Origin: Dipetalonema caudispina
Lineage: Eukaryota; Nematoda; Chromadorea; Rhabditida; Onchocercidae
Direction: 5' to 3'
DNA: 64,000 bases
NCBI GenBank assembly: GCA_013365325.1
Contig: JABVXV010000053.1
Coordinates: 1-64,000 of the forward strand
The first letter of the stretch is position 1, and each line of letters starts with the position of its first letter. Below the pieces are notes generated by a model that ran no database searches, was not told where the DNA came from, and saw nothing but the letters and a program-made list of their open reading frames with translations. Positions 24,013 through 36,336 of this stretch are shown here, in pieces. The position numbers and the translations under genes were made by a program.

Positions 24013-27000
24013 TTATTTTCTAATAAGCGGTGATATATTTTTCGGCATTATAGCTGACTTCCAAACTTCTGCTTTGGCGGCCCAGTTCGTGACAGGGAGG
24101 TCCTGAAAAATATTTTGTTTCGAATAGAGATTTCCGAATAGCATTCATAAGACATTTTTTATCAGTGAAATATATCATAGAAATTCAACAATTGATTCAC
24201 CTTTGAACTGTTGATGCATTCTAATACGAAATGACGGCACTGCCATCCATCTGTGTGTCGACTTGTATCTGATGCAAAAGTACACCACTTATGATGCTGT
24301 TTCTCAACATCAAAAGAATGTCCTCTTAAAAGCCATAACCCCACTGTCCTATTGCAGTACGTGCAAACTACAGCATCGTCCAAATATTTGCTACAACAGA
24401 GAAACGAAATATAATTTGCTACAACAGAGAAACGAAATATAATGGTTTCTTTTTGAAATTCGATACATTTTAAAAGCAATTTAGAGTACCACAATCCGAA
24501 AGTAGGCCAAAACTCCTTGCAACTTGGAAATGGCAAAACTTGGTAGTGTTTAAACACTGTAAGACATATGTTTTAGAAGCCTCAAGCAAACCAGAGAGAG
24601 AGTGCGACGTACTAGCCAATTATGACTAGATGACTGGTCACCACAGCAGATGGTTTATATGAGATGTTTTAAGGCTAGCACCACAAGTCTCTTCTAAGAA
24701 TGAGTACTGACAGACAGCCGTGTCTATCTGCTTGCACTATCAGCAAACGACTAACTGCAGTGATCCAGTTACTTCTCTCCACTGTTAATAAAAAGTAGAA
24801 AGTGAACCTTTTTTGCCACCCAAAACAAATAAGTGCTTTGCACTTTTGTGCAGTCGTTTCAAGAACCACAGCTGATGGGATTTCGGGGATTTCCACTTTA
24901 ACTTGTTCGAGATCAAGCTCCTTCATGATTTCATACCTCAAATGAACGGCTGGTGTTATTTATAAATATATAACGGTTAATGGACTCAAGATCACTCGTT
25001 CACATCGTTCTTTCGTTCATGTTGAGTTCTTCACTCGTTCGTCAGCAAAGTACAGAATAGTAATGATAAAGGAATGGGTCAAATTCTTACGATTGTTTCC
25101 TGGTTATTCCATATGTTTTCCGATAAAACTTGTCATAACGGTGCAAGTGGACATGAAAGTGAATGCAGTTTCGTCAACCTCACCAGTGTTGTAATTGGTT
25201 AATGGAAGATGTAAACACAGGTAATTTGAGGATTCTGATGTTGAGCGAACAACCATTCAGAAAAGATGATTATATACAGGGAATAGTTTTTGAATATCAT
25301 TCTCTTGCATGGTGAACTCAGTTCCTTCAATCTTTCTACTTCCTTCGCCCAGTCCAAAAAAAACTTTTTTTTTCATATCATAAATCGCTCCAAACTTAGT
25401 GTTCTACACTTTGATGCGTTTGACACGGAAGGTCTCGAAATGTCCTATGAGTTTCTGGAGAAAATCCATTAAGATGGACTTATAAAAGATGCATATTGAA
25501 ATATTAAATCATATTCGTACTGGCCACTTAAATTTTTGGGTGATTCATAAATCAATATCCGTGCTATTATCCCGCTTTGCTACTAAATACTACTTGCTAG
25601 CTCGGCTGTCTCTAGTACCCATTTCCCGCGCTTTACCGGTGAAACATCATGTACAAACAAGTTCATTCATACACCATCGCTGGAACCCTCTCATGGTCTA
25701 GTTAAAGTTATCGACGCAAAACTCAACTGTATTCGCAGTTAAAGTAATAATTTTGATCGCAAACATCATGGACGTACCAAGGGAATTTTGACTTGAACTA
25801 ACTGCAAAATTCTACTCTTTCATTGCGTTCATTTGAATTCTTTAACAAAATATAGTTACCTGTGATTAACAACGTCTTTGCAGAGAGCGTTCAGTGGTAC
25901 GGTATCGTCCGTGCCAGAAGATGTATACCTATACGGACATGTAACACAATGCTTCATGGTGATCATAGAAACAAGCATTCTGAAACAATAACCATATTCA
26001 ATTTCATAATGACTGCACTTAATAAGCTTCAATCATCTTTGATAAAAACAAAAATCAGCCTCTATTGTTCGAGGGAAGAATAAAACTAAAATGGGTAAAG
26101 CCGAAAAAGGGATAAGAAAAGCAAAGACGATGTCTTGAGCAGCTCAAGAAGATAAATTTTACGAAAGGTCGAATGAGCAAAATATACAGAAAGACAACGA
26201 GTATAAAGAAAGTTTGCATATGTAAAGAAGTACCTGACTGATTTCTGGTAAACACTAACATCAGCATGCACCAATGAGGGTATCAAAACACTCATATATT
26301 GACCACAGGACTCACATTGCACCATATCTGAGGATATACAAATCCAGCCATGTGATGCGAACATTAGAGGTGACAACTTGCTCGGTTTCCCAGCCCATTT
26401 CATCGGCTAAAAATGTGGCTAATCTTAGTGCAGAAATTGACTACCGACATGAAAGAAAAACGTTACATGCCTTCTGTAATGACTTGAGTTACAGAGCATA
26501 ACATAACCTTGAAGAAAACATACAGCGCATAAGATAAAGTTTTGCTCCAAACTACTCCAAGATTAGCAATGTTCACTCCAAAGTAACCACATGAGCAGTT
26601 CGAATCACAGTATATGTCCTTTTCGAAAAAAATTAACCTATTAACATACGGTGAAAGAGCTCAATCGTTTCTTGATACGTGCATCCAGCTGATCGCATGC
26701 TGATCGGCGTCTTCCATTCGTAGATAGCCTGAACAAAAAAGCTCCAAAGTAACCTCATGAACACATTTGTTGAAGTAAAGGAACTAATTCTTTCCTTTTC
26801 TTTTGTATTTATACTTCATAAAAACGCATACTATTAATGGCTAGTAATCTTGTCATTATTTACCAGTAAGTATACTGCTACTTCCCGAACTTTCAACAAC
26901 TTGAAAGGAGCATCTAAAAAGCCAAATTAGTTTAGACATACCGGTGTTGCTGGGCGAAGGTTTGTTCATGAGCTTCCTGGAGAAGTTTAGAAGCATTCTG

Positions 27001-27039
27001 TTTCAATCGATTAAGCTCATCTTCTTTCTTCATATTCAT
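24013..27039 (-). CDS. ZC3HC1: ZC3HC1/NIPA-type C3HC zinc-finger protein
   Basis: This is a homologue of ZC3HC1 (NIPA), a nuclear protein of the nuclear-pore basket, first described as an F-box-like SCF component. Seven exons read 27039-26942, 26728-26650, 26406-26234, 25979-25860, 24936-24808, 24390-24201 and 24102-24013; phases close exactly to 292 residues. The start of the conserved domain, SSFTPMKWAGKPSKLSPL, is typical of the family. The C3HC zinc finger is split across the gene: FASHGWICISSDMVQCESC in exon 3, then His/Cys residues in exon 4 (MKHCVTC). The second, Rsm1-like half is VVCTYCNRTVGLWLLR followed by HHKWC. Human ZC3HC1 is about 500 residues, so this is a compact form lacking the long disordered C-terminus. 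Exon 6 has a duplicated acceptor, described separately. It shares a short divergent upstream region with MRPS24. Confidence 0.88.
24387..24442. repeat. 28-bp perfect tandem duplication spanning a splice acceptor
   Basis: Two identical 28-bp copies lie at 24387-24414 and 24415-24442. On the minus strand each carries the same polypyrimidine/AG acceptor (TCTGTTGTAG) of ZC3HC1 exon 6. Only the inner acceptor (exon from 24390) keeps the reading frame; the outer one (exon from 24418) adds 28 nt and meets a stop almost at once. Confidence 0.95.
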
Positions 27040-27313
27040 TCACTATTTACTGCTAATCTACATTTAATACCAATTCTCCAAGTTCACAACAAACACTCCA
27101 TTAATTAATGATGCTCAACATCACTCAGCAACAAGTAAATTGTTCATACCAACCACTACCAGAATATCTATAGAAAATAGCTGGTAAAAGATACCGTAGT
27201 CATAATGAGTTTCTGAATGGCATTTGATATTGTCAGTATGTTTTCGTTTTGTTTTAGTTTGACGGGATAAGTTGGATTCATTCGAGAAGATCACAAAGAG
27301 TTATTGAAACGAT
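27040..27313. promoter_or_regulatory. Divergent ZC3HC1/MRPS24 upstream region
   Basis: Only 274 bp separate the start codons of two genes that are read away from each other, so both promoters, or one bidirectional promoter, must lie here or in the first exons. No specific factor site is named from the sequence. Confidence 0.5.
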
Positions 27314-28300
27314 ATGGTCTTGATTGATGTGACAAGGAATTCACTTCGAAATGTGAAGAGCACTGTTAAGCTTGAAAGGTTCATATCGACATCATGTGCA
27401 CATCAGAAGAATACTGCTGGAAAATATAGGGTATCTTTGTTTTCTTATTAAATAAGCCAAATGATTTGAAAAGCCAGAAATTTGTAAAATTATCCAGATC
27501 TTTCACTGGACAATCGCATATTGTCATTCAAGAAATCCTAAACTAATTATATTCGTATTAATAACAGTATCGAGTAATTAAGATAATTCTCCTTCAGACG
27601 ACAACTGGACGAAAGCAGATGTTAACATACGAAATGGCTCACCGACCTCATCATATTGGAGTTAAAAAATCATGGTTAACATGGCATTCACAAAATCTGG
27701 AAGAGTTTCGGCAGCGTCAACCTGTCGTGGTATGTTATGTTTTAACCGAAAAACCGAAAAATTTAGTGAACCATTGATACCTCTCTATAGGTGCTAAACA
27801 CTTGATTTATATTCGAAGCAGAAATTGGTCAGAAGAACACAGCAATTGCTGATTACTATATCTGGTTTTAAGTCATCGGTTTTAAATTCAAAACCTTAGC
27901 AGTCAAAACTAAAGATTTTTCAGATAGCACAAGATGAGATTATCCGTCGCTTCGTACGTGGTTTTTTCCCAGACTATGTGACCATTGATGGAAGTGAGGT
28001 TGGTTTCTTGATTCTCTTTTTTGTTGTTTTAATTTTTGGTAATTACCACATCAAACTTATGTCAATATGCAGCTATTATTTCAAAAATTTATATAAGTTT
28101 TGCAGCTGGTTATAAAACGTCAAGGAAACTGTGTCCGTGTGGCAGGATTCTTCCATTACCGGAACAGACTAAATATCCGTGAAATATATTGGATGTTTGG
28201 ATTTAGTGAAGAATTTCTCTCAATCTTGCTCAAACAACCGGTGAAGTTGGAAATCCAATTCGTGGCCGACGAAAAAGACTTAGCTTATAACTATATATAA
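27314..28300 (+). CDS. MRPS24: Mitochondrial small-subunit ribosomal protein uS3m (MRPS24)
   Basis: This is a component of the mitochondrial ribosome small subunit. Four exons, 27314-27430, 27598-27729, 27924-27998 and 28106-28300, give 172 residues against 167 in human MRPS24. The conserved block TYEMAHRPHHIGVKKSWLT matches the human TYEEAHAPHYIAHRKGWLS. ELVIKRQGN then MFGFSEEFLS and a YNYI end (human YKYL) match the C-terminus. The first exon (residues 1-39) is rich in Arg, Ser and Thr, with no run of acidic residues, consistent with a mitochondrial presequence. All phases close. An AATAAA at 28461-28466 is a plausible poly(A) signal. Confidence 0.93.
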
Positions 28301-28460
28301 CTGTTAATTATATTTCTTCCTTGAAATTTCGTTTCAAAAATTGAATTAGCTTCGAATGGCATATGAACGTCACTCTATGTAAAAGCTGTCGCTACATCAT
28401 GACCTAAGAAAAGTACGCCTAGGTTACTATATAGCAACAACTTCTACGCTCCCCAAACCT

Positions 28461-28466
28461 AATAAA
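28461..28466 (+). terminator. Candidate MRPS24 poly(A) signal
   Basis: Canonical AATAAA, 161 bases past the MRPS24 stop, on the coding strand. Its use is inferred. Confidence 0.5.
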
Positions 28467-29568
28467 ATCTCAAACTAAATTTCCCTTACCTCCTACTTCT
28501 AACCGCTTCTGGTGCTGAAAAGAAATCCTAATTATGCGTAGGTTGCATCCTTGAACAATATGTCGAACCACATACCACAAGGAGCTCAAGAAATCCGTTC
28601 GAATCGCCCTAAACTTCGGCCAGAATTGCGAATGACGTTGACCAATAATCTTGGATTCTATTTATGTCAGCACACCAAACTTTCCAGCTACATGCCAAAC
28701 TGCTGATTTCAGTAATGAATTTTCGCTTCGGAGACAAAATACATAACAATGCTACCGGTGACCCGCTTGGTTTTGGTAACTGAGCGAATCCCCCAAATGA
28801 GAATTGAATTTTGACAGATAATAATACATTTATCAGGAAAATAATTCACGGGAAATTCCCGAAGTTTGCCTATAACCTGCCGAGTAAACAATCTATCCAG
28901 AGATTACGATGCAGAGAAAGAGAAACAGCAATGAATGCTGAAGACTTTACTGAAGATAAAACGCTCTGAAATACAAACTGCTCAGAGATAATGCAGCCTG
29001 CTCGCTACATCATTCAAGCGGGACAGGAGTTGGAAGAAAAATGTTATACATTACACACTGCTGGTAAGAATAAAACGATGCTTGATTTAAGGAGGTGGAC
29101 AAATAATACAAGCACTTGAGCACACTAAATTTGATTTCTTTTATATTTTGCACAACAGAAACTTTATCACAGTACAGGAAATCACGAATTCTCTGCAAAA
29201 TAAGGAGATATAATTCCGATGACGAACCAACATACCATACAAATAGTAATATCTAAACGGTGGCAAGAGAAACGAGTAGTTGACCACAATTTCAATGATG
29301 AGAAAACTGATGCAAAGCCCCGAATTTTCTTAGCTAAAAAGATGCACACTATGCATTACAATACTTCCAATTGACAGAAACAATTTAGAACCTCGTTTGT
29401 TGTAAATTGCACTTTGAAATTTAGTCGCTGCTGTACATGACACTTTCAAGACCTCGGTGAAGCATGAAAAATTACGGAATTCGATAGAAAAAAGCAATCG
29501 AGTAGAAAAAGAAATTTTTCCAAAGAGATACAAATCATAAGCGATAGCTAAAATACAACCAGATTCAC

Positions 29569-29574
29569 TTTATT
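29569..29574 (-). terminator. CNOT4 poly(A) signal abutting the stop codon
   Basis: On the minus strand AATAAA starts on the base after the TGA stop of CNOT4. If used, the 3' UTR would be only about 15-30 nt long. Confidence 0.5.
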
Positions 29575-32500
29575 TCATCGCTTGGAAACGTATGAAAAAC
29601 CGGGCGGAGGCATCATCCACTGTTGTGATGGATGAGCATAGGAATTTATAGATGGTACCGGTGGTGGGGCGGGTGATGCCATTGGGTTCAAGAGTTGTGT
29701 CGACATCGGCATCGTCTGATCATAACTTAAAGTTGACGAAAACTGATTGGTAGTGCGTTGCATTTCCATCGGTGATGTTCGACTAGCTGGATAACCTGTA
29801 ACAACTTTATCTAGCTGGTTTTAAACCTAAAAAATAACCACTCTTCCAGTACAGTAAATTCGTTCATATGTAACGTTAAAGAAAAAAAACCTCTTACGCA
29901 TAAAACTGACCCTTACATATGTACCTGATCTCATAAATGCAAAAATAACAAACCTGCAGAACTAAGATCGGGTACAAAACGAACATTTACATTCGGTAAC
30001 AGCGCCCGGAAACCTTCCTGCCACTCGTGAAGTTTGGTACCATCAATTTGGTTTGCTGCAGCCAGAGAAACATTCGAGTGATACTGTGTGTTACTGCTGA
30101 AGGAAGGGCATCGCTGTGGCTGTGCTGAACTGAAGGCCAAATTAGTGGGTGGATTCACGAAATTATTGACTCGAGCCATCTGGGGTTTTGAAGGTGGGAA
30201 ATACGGATGTGGCGAGTACTGATTGGTGTGAAATACCGATGACAGTTGTTGGTTGAATGTCTGGGTGGTCTGCGATGAAAGTTTTAGCGGCTGTGAAAAA
30301 CAATCAACATTAGCGTAATTGTTCGTCACCGTCGTTGTTAAATCAACATCTGTTCCGAGTGTATTTCTCATCGACATCGGGGAAATACCATTCGAAATAC
30401 CCATTGAAGGCCAACCACACTGCAGACCCAGTGACATCAGTGACGATGATACAGATGTCATTCCACTAACACTAGAAAATTATCCAAATTGTAAGCTCTT
30501 GAAAAGATAGAACATATACTAATCATTTCAAGAGGATATGTAGAATGCCTATACATGAAATTCATGACTAAGCAGTTGGCAAAAACACGGATGAAGAAAA
30601 ACTTACTTCTGTGTTGAGCATTGCGGCAAAATTGTTTTCTCCTCCTCCAACAAATCCGCTAGACCTTTCGCCGATTCAGAAATAGGATCAAAGCCTGAAA
30701 TTCCCTTATTTTAAATCCCATCTTAACTTATGGATCTGATCGTTTATAGTGATTTTTGGCTCGTCTTTTCAAATTACCGCGGAATACACTTAAAACTGTT
30801 TAACATTTCAATGTAACTATTATTAAACCTTATTACAACATACAAAAGCCATCATAAGAGGAACTCCCAAAGAACAGTCAAAGAATTCTTAGAAATATAG
30901 GGAAAAAAGCAACCTAAATCATCATCGCTATGTACACTGAGACGTGTGCTTTTCGGCAGCATTCTAGTTTGTGAGTTAGACAATGCTGTCGGCAAATCAG
31001 TGATCGCATTCTTTGCTGTTAAACTATCAACTTTTCCACAGATTCCTAGAGCACGCTGCCAATCACATGGTGGAGTATCATTTGCAGATTGTGAATTATT
31101 GCTGTTCGGTAATGCTTTTGTATTGCTCACATCCATTTTCTCCTTAGTCTACAATAACATCAGAATTTATGATTCGTCCACATTTGAAAACATAAGGGAA
31201 AAACAACGGAAATTTCTGCTAAACTTGACGTCGTAAGAAACGGTGAGACATCAGAAAAACTCCGAACAATCTAACTTTAATGAAACTTTCCCGTAAATTA
31301 AGGCAGCGAGAATAACAGAGACACGACAACATTGGAACATCCTGTGTATTACATGGTCCGTGATGATGTTACCGTACCGTCAGAGTCTTCCAAAGCTATT
31401 TTAGAAGAAGCTTACAATACCAATCACCAAATTCGTTTCATCTATCAAGAGGTCACGTTGATAACAATCAGAAATGGTAGAAATTACAAGAAGTAACTAA
31501 CATTTAAGAACATTTTCTCTATCGAAGCACATGTGGTGGCAGTGCGCGGCACAACACTCTGACTAGATGAAATCCATTCTGACAATCGAGATCTAAATTA
31601 TTATGTATTCAAGTCCAAATATTTTATTTAACAGCTAGATTGAACGTTAATTTTCAACTTCTTGTAACTTAAAATTAAAAATTCTATTCCCAACCAATAC
31701 AAAAAGTAAGACGGTTAATCCTAGAGCACTCTTATGAAAACCTGGAGTCAAGACCTGTATTAAAATCCAACCTTTCTAAAAACGATGTCATGAGAACATG
31801 AGAAATTTTTGACTTTGGGAATAAAGCTCATGTTTTTTAATCTATGTAGTCTGTATTTTTTATACCCAGCTTTTTAACTGAACCGAAAAAAAACTGAAAT
31901 TACAAAACAACGGTAGGTAGACGTAGATAGGTTTCTCTTAACCAATGTCAGTTATTCTCAAGCTCTGCTTGTCCTATACTTGATATGAAATCTGAAATAC
32001 AAATGTCACCCAATACAATAAAAATTCGAATCCGCTATGAGTTATTTCTCCATCAGCGCTTTATAAAACTTACCTTGAACCAATCTCCTCATTAATTTTT
32101 GTTGTAGGAATCACTGCCTGCTGTTCAAGCATCGCTGACGATGGTGCATCACTTGTTCTTCCCAAAGTTTTCTCAATCTGAGATCGAGCCTAAAACTCCA
32201 CCCTGAGAAATACAAAGTTAAACTGTTAAAAAAACGCAGTAAAAAGCGAAGTGGTCACTTACAGTTTGAAACAAATAACCTTAATCCCTGCTCTGTCCTC
32301 ATTTCAATCTTTTCTTCGAAAGAATCAAGACTGTGCGATCTCCGTGTAATTCAACTCAAAAAGGATAAGCAGAAAGAGAGCTACCAAAGTCACATAAGCC
32401 AATATTATTGATAAAAATCGGACATAAAAATATGACTAACTTCATTCTCTTTATCAGCACTTTTATTCTCACTAATCAGTTTATTATTCGTCACAGAACA

Positions 32501-35418
32501 CGACTGATTTTCTGATACTTCTCTGAAAAAAAGCCGAAGTTATCCATCAAAATCGCAGTTTAATGGTCATATTCTACTTCATAGAATTACTTAAATATTC
32601 ACTGCAACAACATTTTTATTGAACAAAGTAAGTTCGACAGCATAGTACATGGATTTTTTGAAGTAGGAATAGAACGCCGACCCTGAAACGATCTCATTAA
32701 AATTTATATGAGTTTTGCTTCATACAACCAAAAAATCGACAACTGTTGAATCAATTTTGAGAAGCGAAGGAAAATCGCACTATGAGTACGACATAACTAT
32801 ATACCGTGTACAGTTATACGAAGGAATTTCAAAAATTTAGCTAAAGCCCATTTTACAAATGTATTATCATTTTAATAATATTTACTATTAGATAGGTTTG
32901 TCTCTATGCAAGGGTAAATGCTTCGCTTACCCATTCATTTGGTGTATAGCTATCACCATATTTTTGTCACTTGAAGGCGATCTGCTTTGAGAGATTTTTC
33001 CTTTGTCCTGCCTATTCTCCGTCGGTACAGAGCGAAAGTCTGGTCCACGTTCTGCGCTCTCACTTCTAAAATAAAAGTACACAAAAAGAAATTATAGGGA
33101 AACTCAGGAGATAATATAAGACACAAATAAATGAAACCAGCTAAATGCAAATAACTGACAAAGAGGACTTTTAAGGTTTCCACTTTCATAATCTCCTTGC
33201 TGCACGCTTAGCCAGCCATTAGTGATTGAAAAAATACCGACTCTTTACAATGCATGCCAAAATTCAATCAAAATATAAAGCTTGTCATCAATCGGGTTGT
33301 TGACACTGCTTTTGGAACAAACTTCTGGAATGAACAAAGAAAAAAAAAAAAAAAAAAAAACCATATATTACAAGCATATTATACTTACTTCAATGTCTTC
33401 CCACCCGTATTTATCATAAATGAAGTCCTCCCACGTTGACTTTTTTCCCTGAGAGTTGATTCAATCAATCGTTTTTCATATTCGGCATGCCGCCCCAGAT
33501 GCATATCATCTTTGGTAAAACTAACTTCTGTATCTGCCACGTCATGTAAATACATACATTCCTATAACAAAGTACAAATTTTCACCGCCACAATCGATAA
33601 GCTCTTTTTTATTTATAAATCTTTCCATCTTTTATAAAATTTTTTAAAATCACTTTTTCTACTTCGATATACTGAAATATAAAATAAGCAATCAAAAAGC
33701 AAGCACATAAATCTTTCACGAGATTAATAGAGAACAGGTCTCATGTGTGGTTGAAATATCATAAGCAGTACTCTGAAAAAAATTTCGGAAAAAAATAGAA
33801 CAAACCAGACAAGTTATGTGACTGAATCGTAAAACAAACAAACCGGTTTATAACATGGCTGACTGCGAAGGAAATTTGTACAATATTTTGTTGTCCCAAG
33901 TGATGCTTTCACAATACGTCCATCTAACTGTGCATTATTAACAGCCTACAACAAAATTGTCCACATCAAAATCAAAAAGATCTTCACCTTCCATTCCCTC
34001 TTTAAAAGACCTTAATTAAGCAGTATACAATTACGAAAGCTTCATATAATAAATTATAATCTGTTCATTCAGAAAAACAAGCAAATAATACCCAAAACTC
34101 AAACCTGTATAGCTCTAAGTGCGTCTTCATATCTCGCGTAAGTTACATAAGCTGTACATGATGCCGACTGTGGACCACTCAGAGATGGCGAAGATCCCAC
34201 AGCAACCTAAAGTAAGATGCTATCATGCACATAAACACCAAAATTCCTCTATAATCTTTTTACAGTGATATGAAACAGCACTCGCAGGACTGACCTTCAG
34301 TATGCGGCCGTATTTTCCAAAATACTCAGGTTTCTTTAAAGTTTCTGGATCTGCAACTCTAGCCGACAAACCCACTACATACACGAGATTCTTTTGTAGC
34401 ACCCTGAAAAGGGAAACGCTGATCGACTTGCTAAATTTCACGAAATTGAGAGGAAACTTTTCATAAGTCTAAAGATTTTTATGAAAACTTTCGCCATAAA
34501 AAATAAACCTGTATGAGGATAGATGTTTTCTAGATTCGCATATTTTGATCTTTTGCAGCTGTTGTTTTTGCCGCTTTTCTGTTTTCATTTTCTGAACATC
34601 TGATGCAGTCAAAGGTTTGAAGTTAACAGGATCTTCCGGATACGGTTGTCTACATGCTGGACATAATCCATTCTCATCAGTTCGCAATCGATGCCAACAA
34701 AATCTACATATCTGAAATAGAAACTGTCGCATCATTCTTCAGCACATCCCGTAGTAGTAGTTTCCATTATGTGCAAGATATGGTAATAAATGAACGTAAT
34801 AGGACCGCAAAATGAAATAACGTAATACTGCAGTCATCAAACCAGTCCAGCTCTACTTGGTGAATGCTGTTTAAAAATGTCCGTCCCTTGGAATTACTAT
34901 ATTAGTGATAAACCAACAATTTATTTGGAAAACAAGAAATATGGATTTGATATAATTTGGCTAAAGTAAACTTTATTCCTACTTGATATTCACATTTGCA
35001 CGGATAGAAATTGATGTCATCGATTTCGAGTGCTTCCATGCACAAAGGGCACTGAAAAAGATTACAGTTAAGGCCACTGTAAGCGAGAAATACTAAGAAT
35101 GTCCTATAAATCAAGAAACAGAAATGACTTGAAATCTTCCGAAGTATGTTCGACAGTGGAAATGATCAACTATTCCGAAACCTAGAGATAAACAAAAACA
35201 ATATTTTCGAGTGATACTGAATAATAAATGTTTATAACGCTATAATCTAAAGAAGACTAAATCGTCATCTATGTGCGCATGTGATTTTTTGATACAGAGA
35301 TCTCTGAACTGTAAAAATACAAGATTTTAACTGACCGCATCCTCATTACTGTGTTATGTTCAAGGAACGGAAATGAAAAAGTATATACCTCTTTATCGGA
35401 CTGCTCATCACTAGACAT
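29575..35418 (-). CDS. CNOT4: CNOT4, RING-RRM E3 ubiquitin ligase of CCR4-NOT
   Basis: CNOT4 (Not4) is a ubiquitin E3 ligase that works with the CCR4-NOT deadenylase in mRNA decay and ribosome quality control. Exons 1-4 read 35418-35389, 35051-34983, 34711-34509 and 34403-34295, with matching phases. The C4C4 RING is nearly identical to human: CPLCMEALEIDDINFYPC, ICRFCWHRLR and GLCPACRQPYPEDP. A basic linker ending ESRKHLSSYR joins to the RRM: NLVYVVGLSARVADPETL, YFGKYGRILKV, then TAYVTYARYEDALRAIQ (34207-34108) and LDGRIVKASLGTTKYC (about 33947-33842). A C3H-type zinc finger follows (CTNFLRSQPCYKP, ECMYLHD, then FTKDDMHLGRH). Low-complexity Ser/Asn/Gln/Pro-rich exons (33066-32945, 32522-32436, 31136-30912, 30695-30608, 30466-29945 and 29797-29575) make the variable C-terminus; their exact joins are less certain. 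The start MSSDEQSDKE is the first exon. The likely C. elegans orthologue is ntl-4. Confidence 0.93.
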
Positions 35419-36336
35419 CGTCCTTCACCTCGTTCAGCAACAACGCACTTCGAAAAACTACAAAGAACTTGTGTACTCAATTTAAACCATATTTAACATC
35501 ACAGTTATGTGGCCATCACCACAAAATACTCGCTGTGACAAATGTTTTCCCATAAAAATCTCCAACTCCTCCACTAGAAAATCGACTATCTGAGGATTTA
35601 TCTTTTTTTGAATGACTGAAGCGGGGTGTAAACGGTGACCTATAGTTTATATACAGCGGGAAAAATGTATATCCTATTATAATAACAAAGATAATTAATA
35701 TGCTGGTCTTAGAGCCAACCGTTCCGGATCACTACATCTTCATCTGCATGATGAAGTTAAAGGTATTTTGTTCATAATGGCGAACTCAGGAATGTCGGAA
35801 GAAATATCCGGGATTAACCCGAGACCTCCCGAAAAAATCCCATCACTGTTGTGTCGAGATTTTATTCCCTCTAAGCATGATAAAACGGACAAATGTTTTC
35901 TAGAGGGATGGAACCTCCATCACTTCACACCCCCGCCTTCACCAGCAACGGGAGAAAATAATACTGACAGCTATCCGCACCTTCTTACAACTGCCTGGCA
36001 CTAATCAATTACAATATTTCACCTCGAATCAGCCTTTTCCGCTGTGAAACTTTCTGTCTCGCTTTGTTTATGGACGATTCGAAATAAAGCTGGACAAAGG
36101 GTAGCTAACGTATGGTCCTTTCCGCCCCTAAAGTCCTTGTCAAATGTCAGCAAGCTTAGAAATCGGTATCCCACAGCCACATTACGCGATTTATCGGGAA
36201 CTTTGGCAGCTGTAATGAATTAAACTTACTGCTTTAGTACACTGGAGAGACTTATATATTCCGCTTTTCTTCAACATTTTAGGTGTGTTATTCGAAGGAT
36301 TGACGTTCTTGGATTTTGTAGTATTTGCTATTGATT
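35419..36336. promoter_or_regulatory. Divergent CNOT4/XPOT upstream region
   Basis: This 918-bp head-to-head interval separates CNOT4 (minus) and XPOT (plus). It contains a short open frame at 35768-36004 with no recognisable domain. Promoters of both genes should lie here. No specific site is assigned. Confidence 0.5.

Larger units (their letters stand above)
28301..29574. other. Convergent spacer between MRPS24 and CNOT4
   Basis: This 1.27-kb tail-to-tail gap includes a candidate MRPS24 poly(A) signal at 28461-28466. The CNOT4 poly(A) signal lies at its right edge. Open frames here are short and have no recognisable domain. Confidence 0.6.

Noticed and set aside
25290..25701. Possible extra ZC3HC1 exon in the 923-bp intron (MDFLQKLIGHFETF on the minus strand)
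   Set aside because: The flanking exons 25979-25860 and 24936-24808 join directly in phase, and this stretch lacks a matching acceptor and donor.
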